Assembly (NCBI GenBank): GCA_963729795.1
Contig: CAVSPC010000058.1
Location: 62,001-126,000, forward strand
DNA: 64,000 nt
Reading direction: 5' to 3'
Origin: CAWBBA01 sp963729795
GTDB lineage: Bacteria > Desulfobacterota > Desulfomonilia > Desulfomonilales > Desulfomonilaceae
How positions within the stretch are numbered: position 1 is the stretch's first letter; the number at the start of each line of letters is the position of its first letter. The translations under genes and the position numbers were made by a program. Positions 1-7,903 of the stretch are shown in pieces. A model generated the notes under the pieces. It was not told the origin of the DNA. It was given only the letters and a program-made list of their open reading frames with translations, and ran no database searches.

Positions 1-264
1 GACGTAACTAGCCGCTTGGGGGTTAATAATTTGCCCTATTCTAGCTGTTAGCTCCGACTCGGCGCGGGTGTTGCCTATGACGAGCCCTGCAATGCTCAGA
101 CCTATCAGCAGCGCCGGTGTGATCGAGAATGTCATGTAGAAAGCCAGCGCAGCCGCCATCCGCATAGCATTGTCGTCAAGAAAAGAACGAACAGTTTCCC
201 TCAGAAAGGGCCAAGCTTCATTGATCGCCCGCAAAAACCTTCTTTTGGCGTATCGTAAAAACAT
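1..264 (-). CDS. YihY/BrkB-family inner membrane protein, N-terminal part (runs off the left edge)
   Basis: Only the first 88 codons are present; the gene continues past base 1. The reading frame from the ATG at 264 gives a basic N-terminus (residues 1-12), then an amphipathic stretch with RETVRSFLDDNAMRMAAALA followed by a hydrophobic helix containing FYMTFSITPALL. This arrangement, with the conserved 'aaAlaFY..fs..P' block, is characteristic of the YihY/BrkB family of polytopic membrane proteins (often mis-annotated as RNase BN), whose function is unsettled. A GAGG lies about 10 bases upstream of the start. The tRNA-Cys gene is transcribed divergently from it. Family call is from the N-terminal signature only. 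Confidence 0.72.
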   Translation of the reverse strand, partial: MFLRYAKRRFLRAINEAWPFLRETVRSFLDDNAMRMAAALAFYMTFSITPALLIGLSIAGLVIGNTRAESELTARIGQIINPQAASYV

Positions 265-503
265 GGCATGAATCCTCGCAACCGTACTCCTCGCTAGATG
301 AAATAAAAAAGTTAGATTCAGCGGGGCACATCCCCGGTCCGTATTTATTGACAGAAGCATCACTATTCACAGTTCGTCACATCTGCTGTTAACGAAGCGT
401 TATAATATTTTAGTCAAGCGGTCTCGGCAAAATTTGGTTTGGTAAGTCTTTGTCAATGCCTGTCACCCATTAACGTGGTGAGACAACGAAGCCATTGCTT
501 ATC

Positions 504-533
504 TTGACATCGGATCTATCACTGGCCTACAAT
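504..533 (+). promoter_or_regulatory. sigma70-type promoter for tRNA-Cys
   Basis: A consensus -35 box TTGACA (504-509) is followed after 18 bases by TACAAT (528-533). The predicted transcription start is about 540, just before the mature tRNA 5' end at 549. No protein gene lies between, so this is most simply the tRNA promoter. Confidence 0.65.
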
Positions 534-548
534 CATCGGTCATGAAGA

Positions 549-623
549 GGCGGCTTAGCCAAGTGGTAAGGCGACGGTCTGCAAAACCGTTATACGGCGG
601 TTCAAATCCGCCAGCCGCCTCCA
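549..623 (+). tRNA. tRNA-Cys (GCA anticodon)
   Basis: The sequence folds as a tRNA. The acceptor stem is ggcggct (549-555) paired with agccgcc (613-619); the discriminator base is T620, as expected for tRNA-Cys; and CCA is encoded at 621-623. The anticodon loop reads tctGCAaa. The T arm is ggcgg-ttcaaat-ccgcc. The CCA end is encoded in the DNA. This cysteine tRNA is separate from the selenocysteine tRNA that the UGA gene at 28.1 kb would need, which is not seen in the window. Confidence 0.95.
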
Positions 624-929
624 GTTGGGCAGCACATTCGTTGACGTACCCTTGGGTGGCGGTTATAGCATCCATCTCCCCCCGACATACCTACGGCCCG
701 GCTACGCATCGGCTCATAGTGGCGTAAGCGAAATTCATAAATCGGGTCACTTGCTTGTTCCTGGAGGCCAGTTTTTCGGCCCGCCTCGCGACATCACAAG
801 ATAACCTAACTATACTGCGCTTTCAAGCGAGCAATATTTCTTTGAGTAGGCATTCACTTACGCTGGGAACTCTCTGTTCCCTGTCTATGCGAGGAGTGCA
901 GTCCCGCGTGCCGGGGAAAAGCAATCTAA

Positions 930-975
930 GCGGCGTTTAGAGGAAAAGAATGCTTCGCTTCCCTCGCAATGAGCG
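930..975. repeat. dispersed 'GCTTCGC...CTCGCAATGA' repeat, copy 1
   Basis: The stretch TTTAGAGGAAAAGaATGCTT followed by cgcttccctcgcaatgag matches, in inverted orientation, the DNA at about 32043-32080. The second half, with ctcgcaatga, also matches 32105-32120. It lies in a gene-free gap, as expected for a dispersed intergenic repeat. Confidence 0.55.
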
Positions 976-1099
976 GTTCTTGCTGCTTGCAGGTGAATTA
1001 TTACTTCGTGGGAGTGGGTACAATAATTGTCAGAAATTTCATCCGATTTGGGGGGGAATGGGACTGTCGCCCTGGATCTCCGATCTTGTCCGGGGCAGT

Positions 1100-1148
1100 C
1101 CCGCGTTTCGGCTGGATCGGTCCTCGGACCGATCCAGCGAAACGCGGG
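1100..1148. repeat. long near-perfect palindrome (CCCGCG family)
   Basis: The arm 1100-1123 (starting cccgcgtttcg) is the reverse complement of 1126-1148 (ending cgaaacgcggg), with one bulged base and a 2-base loop. There is no T-tract, so it is not a typical intrinsic terminator for yedF, although it lies just past that gene's 3' end. Its outer CCCGCG/CGCGGG ends are shared with intergenic sites near 7.5, 27.1, 42.1 and 51.1 kb. Confidence 0.7.
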
Positions 1149-1208
1149 ATGGATTCCCTGCACAGACTGCCCAAACATATTATTGCGGGCAAATGAGACG
1201 GTTATTAC

Positions 1209-1838
1209 TCAATCCGGCGACACGACCTTTGCGGCTGAGTTGAGTGATTCGATGATTTCGAACATATTCGTGACTTTTCCCACCCTCAGTTTGTCCTCGA
1301 TGCCAAAGTGTTGCAAGCAGGTGCCGCAAGAGAGCACCTGTACGCCTTTTTCTTCCAGAAGTGAGACTGCCTCGGCTGCCTCTTCATCTATGGTGGTCAA
1401 TTTCACTCCTGAATTAATGAAGATCATGCGCCAGGGTTTCGGGGTGATGTCGATCCATGTGCGAAGGAATCCGCGCATGAGTTTCCTCCCCAGTTCGTCG
1501 TCACCTCTTCCCATGCAGTTGTTGCCGACATAAACTACGATCTTAGCGTCCTGAGACTGTTCAGGCATCGAGCAGCTCAAAAGCTCCTCCTCGACCTTTT
1601 GAACGATTTCGCTCTCAATCCGCTTTAGCGCGATCTCGAATTCATCCCCCACCTTTTCCCGTACCTCCACCTCATACCCCCGATTCCGGGCAAATCTGCT
1701 CACGTTTTCGCGTGAAGTGTACCCCTGGACAAGAACTTTAAGGGCACTTGGAGCAGTTTCATCCAGAACCTTCTTTGTCTCGAGTACGGGCTGAGGACAC
1801 GAAAGCCCACGAGCATCAACCGTTAAAATTTCCGACAT
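1209..1838 (-). CDS. yedF: YedF-like TusA/DsrE fusion protein of selenium metabolism
   Basis: A 209-residue protein with two domains. Residues 1-75 are a TusA/SirA-like domain with the diagnostic CPxP motif in GLSCPQPVLETKK. Residues about 95-200 are DsrE-like, with two Cys-containing loops (YVGNNCMGRGDDE and LSCGTCLQHFG). This architecture is that of the family called 'sulfurtransferase-like selenium metabolism protein YedF', which co-occurs with selenium-use genes; its exact reaction is not established. The ATG at 1838 has a well-placed GGAGG. No selD, selA or selB is in the window, but the gene fits with the probable selenoprotein at 28.1 kb. Confidence 0.88.
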   Translation of the reverse strand: MSEILTVDARGLSCPQPVLETKKVLDETAPSALKVLVQGYTSRENVSRFARNRGYEVEVREKVGDEFEIALKRIESEIVQKVEEELLSCSMPEQSQDAKIVVYVGNNCMGRGDDELGRKLMRGFLRTWIDITPKPWRMIFINSGVKLTTIDEEAAEAVSLLEEKGVQVLSCGTCLQHFGIEDKLRVGKVTNMFEIIESLNSAAKVVSPD

Positions 1839-1970
1839 GGCGTTTTCCTCCAGGAGTCACACTTGGCTCCTCTGCTCAATATTTATGTGCCGGGTTGGTT
1901 TTTTCCATGATAGTATTCCCTTATCACATTCCAGCAGCAAAGTCATCGGCTTGCTCTATGAAAAGTATCT

Positions 1971-1989
1971 CATTTGTCGTTGACAAATG
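1971..1989. other. small hairpin in the yedF-proC divergent region
   Basis: CATTTGTC (1971-1978) and GACAAATG (1982-1989) are perfect inverted repeats around a GTT loop. They lie 24 bases before the proC start codon, so this could be an operator or a leader hairpin. Nothing further is visible. Confidence 0.3.
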
Positions 1990-2012
1990 CAACGGCACAG
2001 GGGACGTAGTTT

Positions 2013-2822
2013 ATGAAGATAGGAATTATCGGCGCAGGAAACATGGGGTCGGCTCTCGTTCGCGGATTAATAGGATCGGAAAAAGCAATTCCAGAAATGA
2101 TTTCGATCTTCGACGTCGATCCGACTAAGGCACTCATAGTCCACCAAGAACTGAAAATTCAGGCGGTCAGAGACATTGGCGGAACTATAGAATTAGACAC
2201 GGAGATACTTATCCTGGCGGTCAAACCTCAAAGCATCGGGGATGTCATCGATTCTATAGCCAGCAAGGTTCATGACACTCTGATAGTCATCTCGGTGGCC
2301 GCGGGCATTTCAACCGCTTTCATCCTATCTCGCCTCAACCGCCCGGCCAGAGTTGTCAGAGCCATGCCCAATGCCGCGGCTATGGTAGGAGCGAGTGCCA
2401 CAGCCTTGTGCAAAGCCGGCATCGCTGACGATGCTGACTTACGGAAGGCACTCGACATCTTCTCTGCGATCGGTCTGGCTGTAACAGTTGAAGAAAAAAT
2501 GATGAATGTCGTGACTGCGCTTTCCGGGAGCGGGCCAGGCTATCTATTTCCCATCATGGAGGCGTTGGTTGACGGAGCCGTGCTTATGGGCCTGGACAGA
2601 CCTACTGCCAGAGCCCTCACGGTTCAGACATTTAAGGGAGCCTCCATGATGGCACTTTCCGGAAGTGAGCCTTTCAGCAGCCTTAAGGATCGTATAACCT
2701 CGCCCGGAGGCACAACCATAGCAGGATTACAGGTCATGGAGCAGGCAGGTTTGCGAGGAGTCCTCATGGATACGGTCCAAGCCGCAGTGCTACGAGCGGA
2801 AGAGTTGGAAGAGCAAAAATAA
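2013..2822 (+). CDS. proC: pyrroline-5-carboxylate reductase
   Basis: A 269-residue protein of normal length for ProC, the cytosolic enzyme that reduces 1-pyrroline-5-carboxylate to L-proline with NAD(P)H. The Rossmann motif GAGNMG lies at residues 7-12. The C-terminal dimerisation domain carries ALSGSGPGYLFPIMEALVDG and the family signature TSPGGTTIAGLQVME. The start is preceded by a modest GGGGA. The gene stands alone between yedF (divergent) and the dehydratase-like gene (100 bases downstream, same strand). Confidence 0.96.
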   Translation: MKIGIIGAGNMGSALVRGLIGSEKAIPEMISIFDVDPTKALIVHQELKIQAVRDIGGTIELDTEILILAVKPQSIGDVIDSIASKVHDTLIVISVAAGISTAFILSRLNRPARVVRAMPNAAAMVGASATALCKAGIADDADLRKALDIFSAIGLAVTVEEKMMNVVTALSGSGPGYLFPIMEALVDGAVLMGLDRPTARALTVQTFKGASMMALSGSEPFSSLKDRITSPGGTTIAGLQVMEQAGLRGVLMDTVQAAVLRAEELEEQK

Positions 2823-2926
2823 TCCATTTGCAAAAATCTCATCCATAGAGCTGCACACGTTCCATATTTTTCCGCAAGGCCGTATTATACTAATAATGTA
2901 AAAAATCTTTGCCCCTGGAGAAAGGC

Positions 2927-4170
2927 ATGTCGCAACCGGAACCTAAGACTCGAAAGACAATTGCTGCCGCGTCTCAAATGAAGAAGCTCATGGCCGACCA
3001 CTTCCTTGCGTTGAATCAAGCACGAAAGGAAGGAAAGCCTAAGATAGCATGGTGTACCTCGGTAGGTCCCGCTGAGCTGCTGCATGCAATGGGTTTTCTG
3101 GTCTATTATCCTGAGAACCATGGAGCGCTGCTCGGCGCCACCAGAATGGCAACAGACTACATCCCGGTGGCCAATTCGATCGGGTACTCGCCGGATATTT
3201 GCTCGTACCTTACATCCGATGTGGGAGCGTACCTAAAGGGGGCTACCCCGCTGACCAAAGTTTACGGCATCTCATCGATACCAAAGGCTGACGTGCTGAT
3301 TTACAACACCAATCAGTGCCGTGACGTCCAGGATTGGTTTGCTTTTTATGCGAGAGAATGGAACGTTCCTCTGTTAGGAGTACATACTCACCGTAATATC
3401 AAGGCTGTCGAGGATTACCATGTCGCGGATCTGACAGCCCAGATGAAGGCCATGGTACCTGTGCTGGAGGAGATTTCAGGCAACCGTTTCGACATTGACA
3501 AGCTTCGGGAAGTCGTAGGACTTTCGCTGGAGTGCACCAAGCTCTGGCGGGAGGTTCTTGAATGTGGTGCTGTCAAGCCGGCGCCTCTGACCTTCTTCGA
3601 CGCAACCATACACATGGCTCCTGCCGTTGTGCTCAGAGGATTACCCGAGGCTGTCGATTACTACAAGTTACTCCTGAAGGAACTCCAGGAACGCATTCAA
3701 AACAAAGTTGGGGCTGTGGAAGGCGAACGTCATAGGATCTATTGGGACGGGATGCCGATTTGGGGCAAACTGCGGGATCTGAGCGATCAGTTTGCTTCGC
3801 TGAAGACCAATATCGTGGCCTCTACCTACTGTAACAGTTGGATCTTCGACGCATTCGACCCCGGCAACCCTTCGAGTCTATGGCGCGTGCTTACACGGAA
3901 CTCTTTATCGTGCGCGACGAATCCTACAAAGAGGCGTACATGGATGAATGGATAAGGAAGTTCTCTGTGGACGGCGTGATATTCCACGATTCCAGGACAT
4001 GCCCCAACAACTCCAACAGTCGCTACTGCATGCCCCAACGTATGAGCAAACGTCTAAATGTGCCGACCCTGGTGATAAACGGCGACCTCAACGATCTCAG
4101 GTGCTATTCGGAAGAACAGACCAGGACGAATATCGAAGCCTTCATCGAGCAACTGGACGAAAAACGCTGA
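2927..4170 (+). pseudogene. 2-hydroxyacyl-CoA dehydratase / benzoyl-CoA reductase-like subunit, broken by one frameshift
   Basis: The two frames join into about 415 residues of a HgdB/BcrB-type iron-sulfur protein. These use one or two [4Fe-4S]-type clusters for low-potential chemistry after electron transfer from an ATPase activator. Conserved Cys blocks are KIAWCTSVGPAE, SPDICSYL and NTNQCRDVQDWF. The C-terminal half has STYCNSW, HDSRTCPNNSNSRYCMPQR and VINGDLNDLRC. Frame 1 reads to about 3868, then continues in another frame at FESMARAYTELF; one missing C in the run at 3868-3870 (aaccc) explains it. The ATG at 2927 has GGAG upstream; an earlier TTG at 2909 is less likely. Only one dehydratase-type subunit is present, with its activator downstream. 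That resembles orphan single-subunit systems such as double-cubane cluster proteins, but substrate cannot be inferred. Confidence 0.85.
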
Positions 4171-4185
4171 AACGTAATCCTTCAC

Positions 4186-4385
4186 GGGGCAAACAAGATT
4201 CATCGCAGAGTGCGCGGAGAACGCTGAGAAAAATACGGTTTGCACATTGCAGCATCATCTACGTGGCCGCGCACTAAGCCCGGCATGATTTCATTGTCGC
4301 AGATTCGGATGCACTATGTTTTCATCGAGAGAATTTCACAGAAAAAAAGAATCCTCCGCGACCTCTGCGGTCTCCGCGGTGAGCC
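4186..4385. repeat. MITE-like element A with CACCGCGGAG-type inverted ends
   Basis: The left end, 4190-4225 (catcgcagagtgcgcggaga acgctgag), is imperfectly repeated in inverted form at the right end, 4345-4382 (ctctgcggtctccgcggtga). Together they form a roughly 195-bp element with no coding content. The right end stops 3 bases before the ATG of the activator gene, so its 'ccgcggtgagcc' supplies that gene's immediate leader. A sister element is at 5182-5362. Confidence 0.65.
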
Positions 4386-5165
4386 ATGACTTCGAGCCAC
4401 GAATTTGCCGGCGGAGTTGACGTCGGCTCCTGCACAACCAAGGCAGTTATCATCGACCGTGAGTTCCGAGTGCTCGCGAGCAGCGTCATTTATTCCGGAA
4501 CGGACTTTCAGGCCGCGTCACAGCAGGCGTGGGAAGTGTGCCTGGGAGAGATGGGTCTCAGCAATGGTGATGTTACATCCATAGTTTCCACCGGATATGG
4601 CAGAAAGAGCGTTTCGATCTCCACGGGGAGTCTTACGGAGATCTCCTGTCACGGCCGAGGTTGTCTGTATTTCTTTCCGGGTCCGATTACGGTGGTTGAC
4701 ATCGGTGGGCAAGACAACAAAATTATCAAACTGGATGCACGTGGGCAGCGAGTCAGCTTCAAGATGAACAGAAAATGCGCGGCTGGAACCGGGGCTTTTC
4801 TTGAAGAAATGGCCCTTCGCCTGCGACTCCCCCTGGAACAGTTGGACGATCTGGCACGATCCGCTGATGGCGAAGTCGCCCTTGGGAGCTACTGTACTGT
4901 CTTTTCTGCCACCGAAGTCCTTGAGAAGATAAAGGCGGGTCACCCGGTGCCTCGAATCGTCCGCGGGCTTTTCCACTCTGTCGTCAAACGAATATTGGAG
5001 ATGGACACCCTCACCGACACGGTAGTCCTCACTGGAGGTGTGATAGAGCACAACCCGTTCCTGGCCGAACTAATAAAAGAGGAGATCGGTAAGCCGGTGC
5101 TGGTCCCTCCGCATCCTCAAATTACTGGAGCACTAGGGGCTGCGCTGTACGCCTTAGACGCTTAG
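4386..5165 (+). CDS. ATP-dependent activator of 2-hydroxyacyl-CoA dehydratase/benzoyl-CoA reductase (BadF/BadG/BcrA/HgdC family)
   Basis: A 259-residue ASKHA-fold ATPase of normal length. The phosphate-binding motif is GVDVGSCTTKAVI near the N-terminus; further motifs are STGYGRKSV, DIGGQDNKII, and VVLTGGVIEHN near the C-terminus. The two Cys that bridge a [4Fe-4S] cluster across the homodimer are seen in NRKCAAGTGAF and SYCTVFSATEV. Such proteins inject one electron per ATP pair into the partner dehydratase or reductase, here almost certainly the gene 220 bases upstream. The start at 4386 has no clear Shine-Dalgarno; the bases before it are the end of repeat element A. Repeats flank the gene on both sides. 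Confidence 0.92.
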   Translation: MTSSHEFAGGVDVGSCTTKAVIIDREFRVLASSVIYSGTDFQAASQQAWEVCLGEMGLSNGDVTSIVSTGYGRKSVSISTGSLTEISCHGRGCLYFFPGPITVVDIGGQDNKIIKLDARGQRVSFKMNRKCAAGTGAFLEEMALRLRLPLEQLDDLARSADGEVALGSYCTVFSATEVLEKIKAGHPVPRIVRGLFHSVVKRILEMDTLTDTVVLTGGVIEHNPFLAELIKEEIGKPVLVPPHPQITGALGAALYALDA

Positions 5166-5181
5166 CGCTTTCAAGAGAAAA

Positions 5182-5362
5182 TATTCACCGCAGAGTGCGC
5201 CGAGAACGCAGAGAAAAAGATGGCTTGTTCAGGGTCATGTGAGTCACAGCCGCCTATAACCGAGCGGGGATTGCTTTCGCTGTCACAGACCAGAATGTGC
5301 CGTGCACCGTCGGATAAACGTGCACCGAAATCAGAATTCTCTGCGTTCTCCGCGGTGATCTT
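5182..5362. repeat. MITE-like element B with CACCGCAGAG inverted ends
   Basis: The left end (5186 caccgcagagtgcgccgaga acgcagag) and the right end (5335-5357, ctctgcgttctccgcggtga) are inverted copies, giving a roughly 180-bp element between the activator and the epimerase. Translation of its minus strand yields peptides of the 'ITAENAEN...FSAFSAHSAVN' type. These are products of the repeat and not a gene. Confidence 0.68.
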
Positions 5363-5367
5363 TGGCA

Positions 5368-6366
5368 TTATATTTTTGACAAACGAAACTGTCGAACGGC
5401 ACGGACCAGTTCCGGTTGATCCCGATACCAGTCTACGAAGTGTTTCAGGCCTTCTTTCAAAGACGTTCCGGGAGAAAAGCCGAGTTTGGCCTTCGCCTTA
5501 CTGATATCCGCGTAGGTGGCCACCACGTCACCCGGTTGAGGAGGCACCATTTCTTTTATGGCAATCCGGCCCGAAAGGTCTTCCAGCGCTTGTATAAATT
5601 CCATCATCTGCACCGGATGGTTGTTTCCCAAGTTAATAATTTCATACGCTCCAAGATTGTTGCGATATAGAGCAGCTGTGACCCCCGGGATTATGTCGTC
5701 GATGTAAGTGAAATCGCGGCTGTTTTTTCCGTAATTATATACTCTTATCGGCTCGGAGTTGGCGATCGCCTCCAGGAAAGACCAATAGGCCATGTCAGGC
5801 CTTCCCCAGGGGCCATAAACGGTGAAGAATCTCAATCCGACGGTTTGAAGTCCCCAAAGATGAGTATATGTGTACGCGATAAGTTCGTTCGCTCTCTTGG
5901 TAGCAGCGTATAGGCTTACCGGGGTGTTAACGGGATCGTCCTCGGAATATGGCATTTTAGTGTTTCCGCCATATACGCTTGAGCTGGACGCGTACACGAA
6001 CCGCTTCACGGGCAATAAACGCGCCTCTTCAATCAGATTCACAAACCCTTCGAGATTGGATTGCTGATAGGAATAGGGATTCTGAAGGGAATACCTCACC
6101 CCGGCCTGCGCGGCCAAGTGGCAAACCAATTCCGGCAAGAATTCCCCGAAGATCTGCTTGACGGCATTCCGGTCAGTCAAATCTCTCTCAACAGAAAAGA
6201 AGTTTTCTTCCCTGGAAAGGACCTCAGTGCGCGCCCATTTCAATTCCGGAGCATAGTAAGAATTGAAGTTATCCAGACCTATCACTGTTTCACCGGCCGC
6301 CAGTAGGGCCTTTGCCACATGAAATCCTATAAAGCCTGCACTCCCTGTCACAAGAATTACAGCCAT
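5368..6366 (-). CDS. NAD-dependent sugar-nucleotide epimerase, UDP-glucuronate 4-epimerase-like
   Basis: A 332-residue extended short-chain dehydrogenase. The N-terminal NAD motif is TGSAGFIGFH (residues 7-16), followed by LDNFNSYYAPELKWART, a stretch typical of UDP-glucuronate 4-epimerases. The catalytic triad is visible as SSSSVYG and YAATKRANE (YxxxK). The C-terminal region has NYGKNSRDFTYIDDI and the PPQPGDV motif. The likely reaction is UDP-GlcA to UDP-GalA in the cytosol, feeding surface polysaccharide. It lies just downstream of the broken galE on the same strand (46 bases apart), so the two are probably co-transcribed. Confidence 0.88.
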   Translation of the reverse strand: MAVILVTGSAGFIGFHVAKALLAAGETVIGLDNFNSYYAPELKWARTEVLSREENFFSVERDLTDRNAVKQIFGEFLPELVCHLAAQAGVRYSLQNPYSYQQSNLEGFVNLIEEARLLPVKRFVYASSSSVYGGNTKMPYSEDDPVNTPVSLYAATKRANELIAYTYTHLWGLQTVGLRFFTVYGPWGRPDMAYWSFLEAIANSEPIRVYNYGKNSRDFTYIDDIIPGVTAALYRNNLGAYEIINLGNNHPVQMMEFIQALEDLSGRIAIKEMVPPQPGDVVATYADISKAKAKLGFSPGTSLKEGLKHFVDWYRDQPELVRAVRQFRLSKI

Positions 6367-6411
6367 TTTTTCCCCGGAGTTAGATCTTCCATTTCAGTTG
6401 CACGTATCGCT

Positions 6412-7405
6412 TCAGCCCGAGTAACCGTCCGGATGAACAGATACCCACTGCAAGACCTCTGTCACAATGTCGTTGATATCAGATCTCGAAGGACGCCAGT
6501 CCAGCAATCGAAGTGCTTCCCTCGGGTCCGCGACCAGTTCGGGCGGGTCACCGGGCCGTCTCGGTCCGATAGCCGGTGTTAGTTCCACGCCCTGCGGCAC
6601 GGCCCACCGCGTCGACCAGTTCGAAATTCGAAAATCCGGCCCCTGTCCCGAGGTTTAGCTGAAGGAAAGGCATATCGTCGAGTTTCTGCAATGCTTTGAT
6701 ATGGGCCTCGGCAAGGTCTGTAACATGAATGTAATCTCGTATGCATGTCCCGTCTGAGGTGGGGTAATCGTTTCCAAAGATTACGAGTTCTTTGTTCAGC
6801 TTCAATGCATATCGAACGATATTCGGGATCAGATGGGTTTCCGGCCGATGATCTTCTCCCAGACCCTCATCAGGTTCGCAGCCGGCTGCATTGAAGTATC
6901 GGAGGCTGGCAAAGCGGATATCATAAGCTCTCTGATAATCTTCGAGCATCCACTCGATAGCCAGCTTTGTGCGGCCGTATGGCGAAATAGGGTTCTTTGG
7001 ATGATCCTCTCTCAGCGGAAGTTCGGACGGTTCGCCGTAAACCGCGCAGCTAGACGAAAAGATCAGCCGATCATGACCCGTGGACCGCATTGCTTCCAGC
7101 ATATTGAAAGCGGCTACCACATTGTTTTGATAGTATTGTGCCGGGTTGGAAACCGATTCACTCACAAGGCAGCTTGCCGCAAAATGGAAAATAGACACGT
7201 ACGAGTTTCGCGAAAGGTGTTCTTGGAGAAAGCCACCCACATTCAGATCACCTTTTACAAAGTCGGTCCCCCGCACGGCGGTTCGATGTCCGGTCGAGAG
7301 ATTGTCCATCACGGTGACCTCGAATCCGGATTTCACGGCGTACAGCGTAAAATGTGATCCGACGTATCCGGCTCCCCCTATGACGAGAATCCTCTTGCTG
7401 GCCAA
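6412..7405 (-). pseudogene. galE: UDP-glucose 4-epimerase, broken by one frameshift near 6590
   Basis: The N-terminal 280 residues contain the full NAD domain (GGAGYVGSH), the catalytic SSSCAVYG and YGRTK, and the GalE signature SDGTCIRDYIHVTDLAEAH. The frame then closes early after AAGRGTNTGYRTETAR. The expected tail (VELTPAIGPRRPGDPPELVADP..., to WVSVHPDGYSG) continues in another frame down to 6412. One extra base in GCAGGGCGTGG (about 6588-6593) accounts for it. The start is a TTG at 7405 with GGAGG 7 bases upstream. GalE interconverts UDP-glucose and UDP-galactose. Because only the C-terminal 60 residues are affected, the shift could be a sequencing indel. Confidence 0.88.
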
Positions 7406-7477
7406 GGCCGTACCTCCTGACGATCAAACAAGCGGCCAATTCTTCGGCGCACCATAACATTCCAGCGTTGCCGCAGG

Positions 7478-7540
7478 CAATCAATCCCGCGGTCCGCGCG
7501 GGATCGTCGTCCCGCGAGGCTCGGGATTCGCGGGGATAGC
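7478..7540. repeat. CCCGCG palindromic intergenic repeat
   Basis: The stretch caatcccgcggtccgcgcgg followed by gatcgtcgtcccgcgaggctcgggattcgcgggg consists of overlapping CCCGCG/CGCGGG palindromes and matches the repeat cores at 27127-27150 and 42118-42140. The rest of the gap to the enolase start (7541-7890) has no gene and no clear promoter. Confidence 0.55.
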
Positions 7541-7903
7541 GGAGAAGAATGATGGCTTGTTTGATTCCATTTGGATCACCTGCGCGTATAGTCAGGTATG
7601 CATTGCCCCCACTGCCACACGCCGGAATTTACTGCCCCCGCTCCCATGTACGCGCAGAGAAAACAGAAAACTCCGCGGTTTCTCCCTTTCTGTCGGCGAA
7701 TCATTACGTTTAAAGGTTAACTTCCTGTTACGAGCGCGTCCAAGTGCTAAAATCGCGCCGGAAGAATTCGTTTTGGTGTAAGATTACTGTCACCGGAACT
7801 GTCCCGGGGGGGCCACTCCGCCCTGTTGACTGCTCTGTGTTTTGTTCGATTAGAGCGAAATGTCCGCGCAGAAGCCGATTTAGACCTACAAAGGAGGTAC
7901 ATG

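Larger units (their letters stand above)
624..1208. other. gene-free gap carrying dispersed repeats
   Basis: No convincing coding sequence occurs between tRNA-Cys and the end of yedF. Several short open frames exist on both strands, but they have no family resemblance and they overlap repeat DNA. The gap holds a copy of the 'gaggaaaagNatgcttcgct..ctcgcaatga' repeat (about 925-975) and a long CCCGCG-type hairpin (1100-1148). Confidence 0.6.

Noticed and set aside
885..1243. Several overlapping open frames on both strands.
   Set aside because: They coincide with dispersed repeats and a long palindrome, with no ribosome-binding site or family similarity.
5171..5368. Minus-strand open frame with ITAENAEN and FSAFSAHSAVN-type residues.
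   Set aside because: It is the translation of MITE-like element B; similar peptides arise wherever this repeat occurs, for example at 4054-4245.
7826..7903. N-terminal extension of enolase by 25-26 residues.
   Set aside because: No enolase similarity; the AAAGGAGG directly before 7901-7904 fixes the start there.
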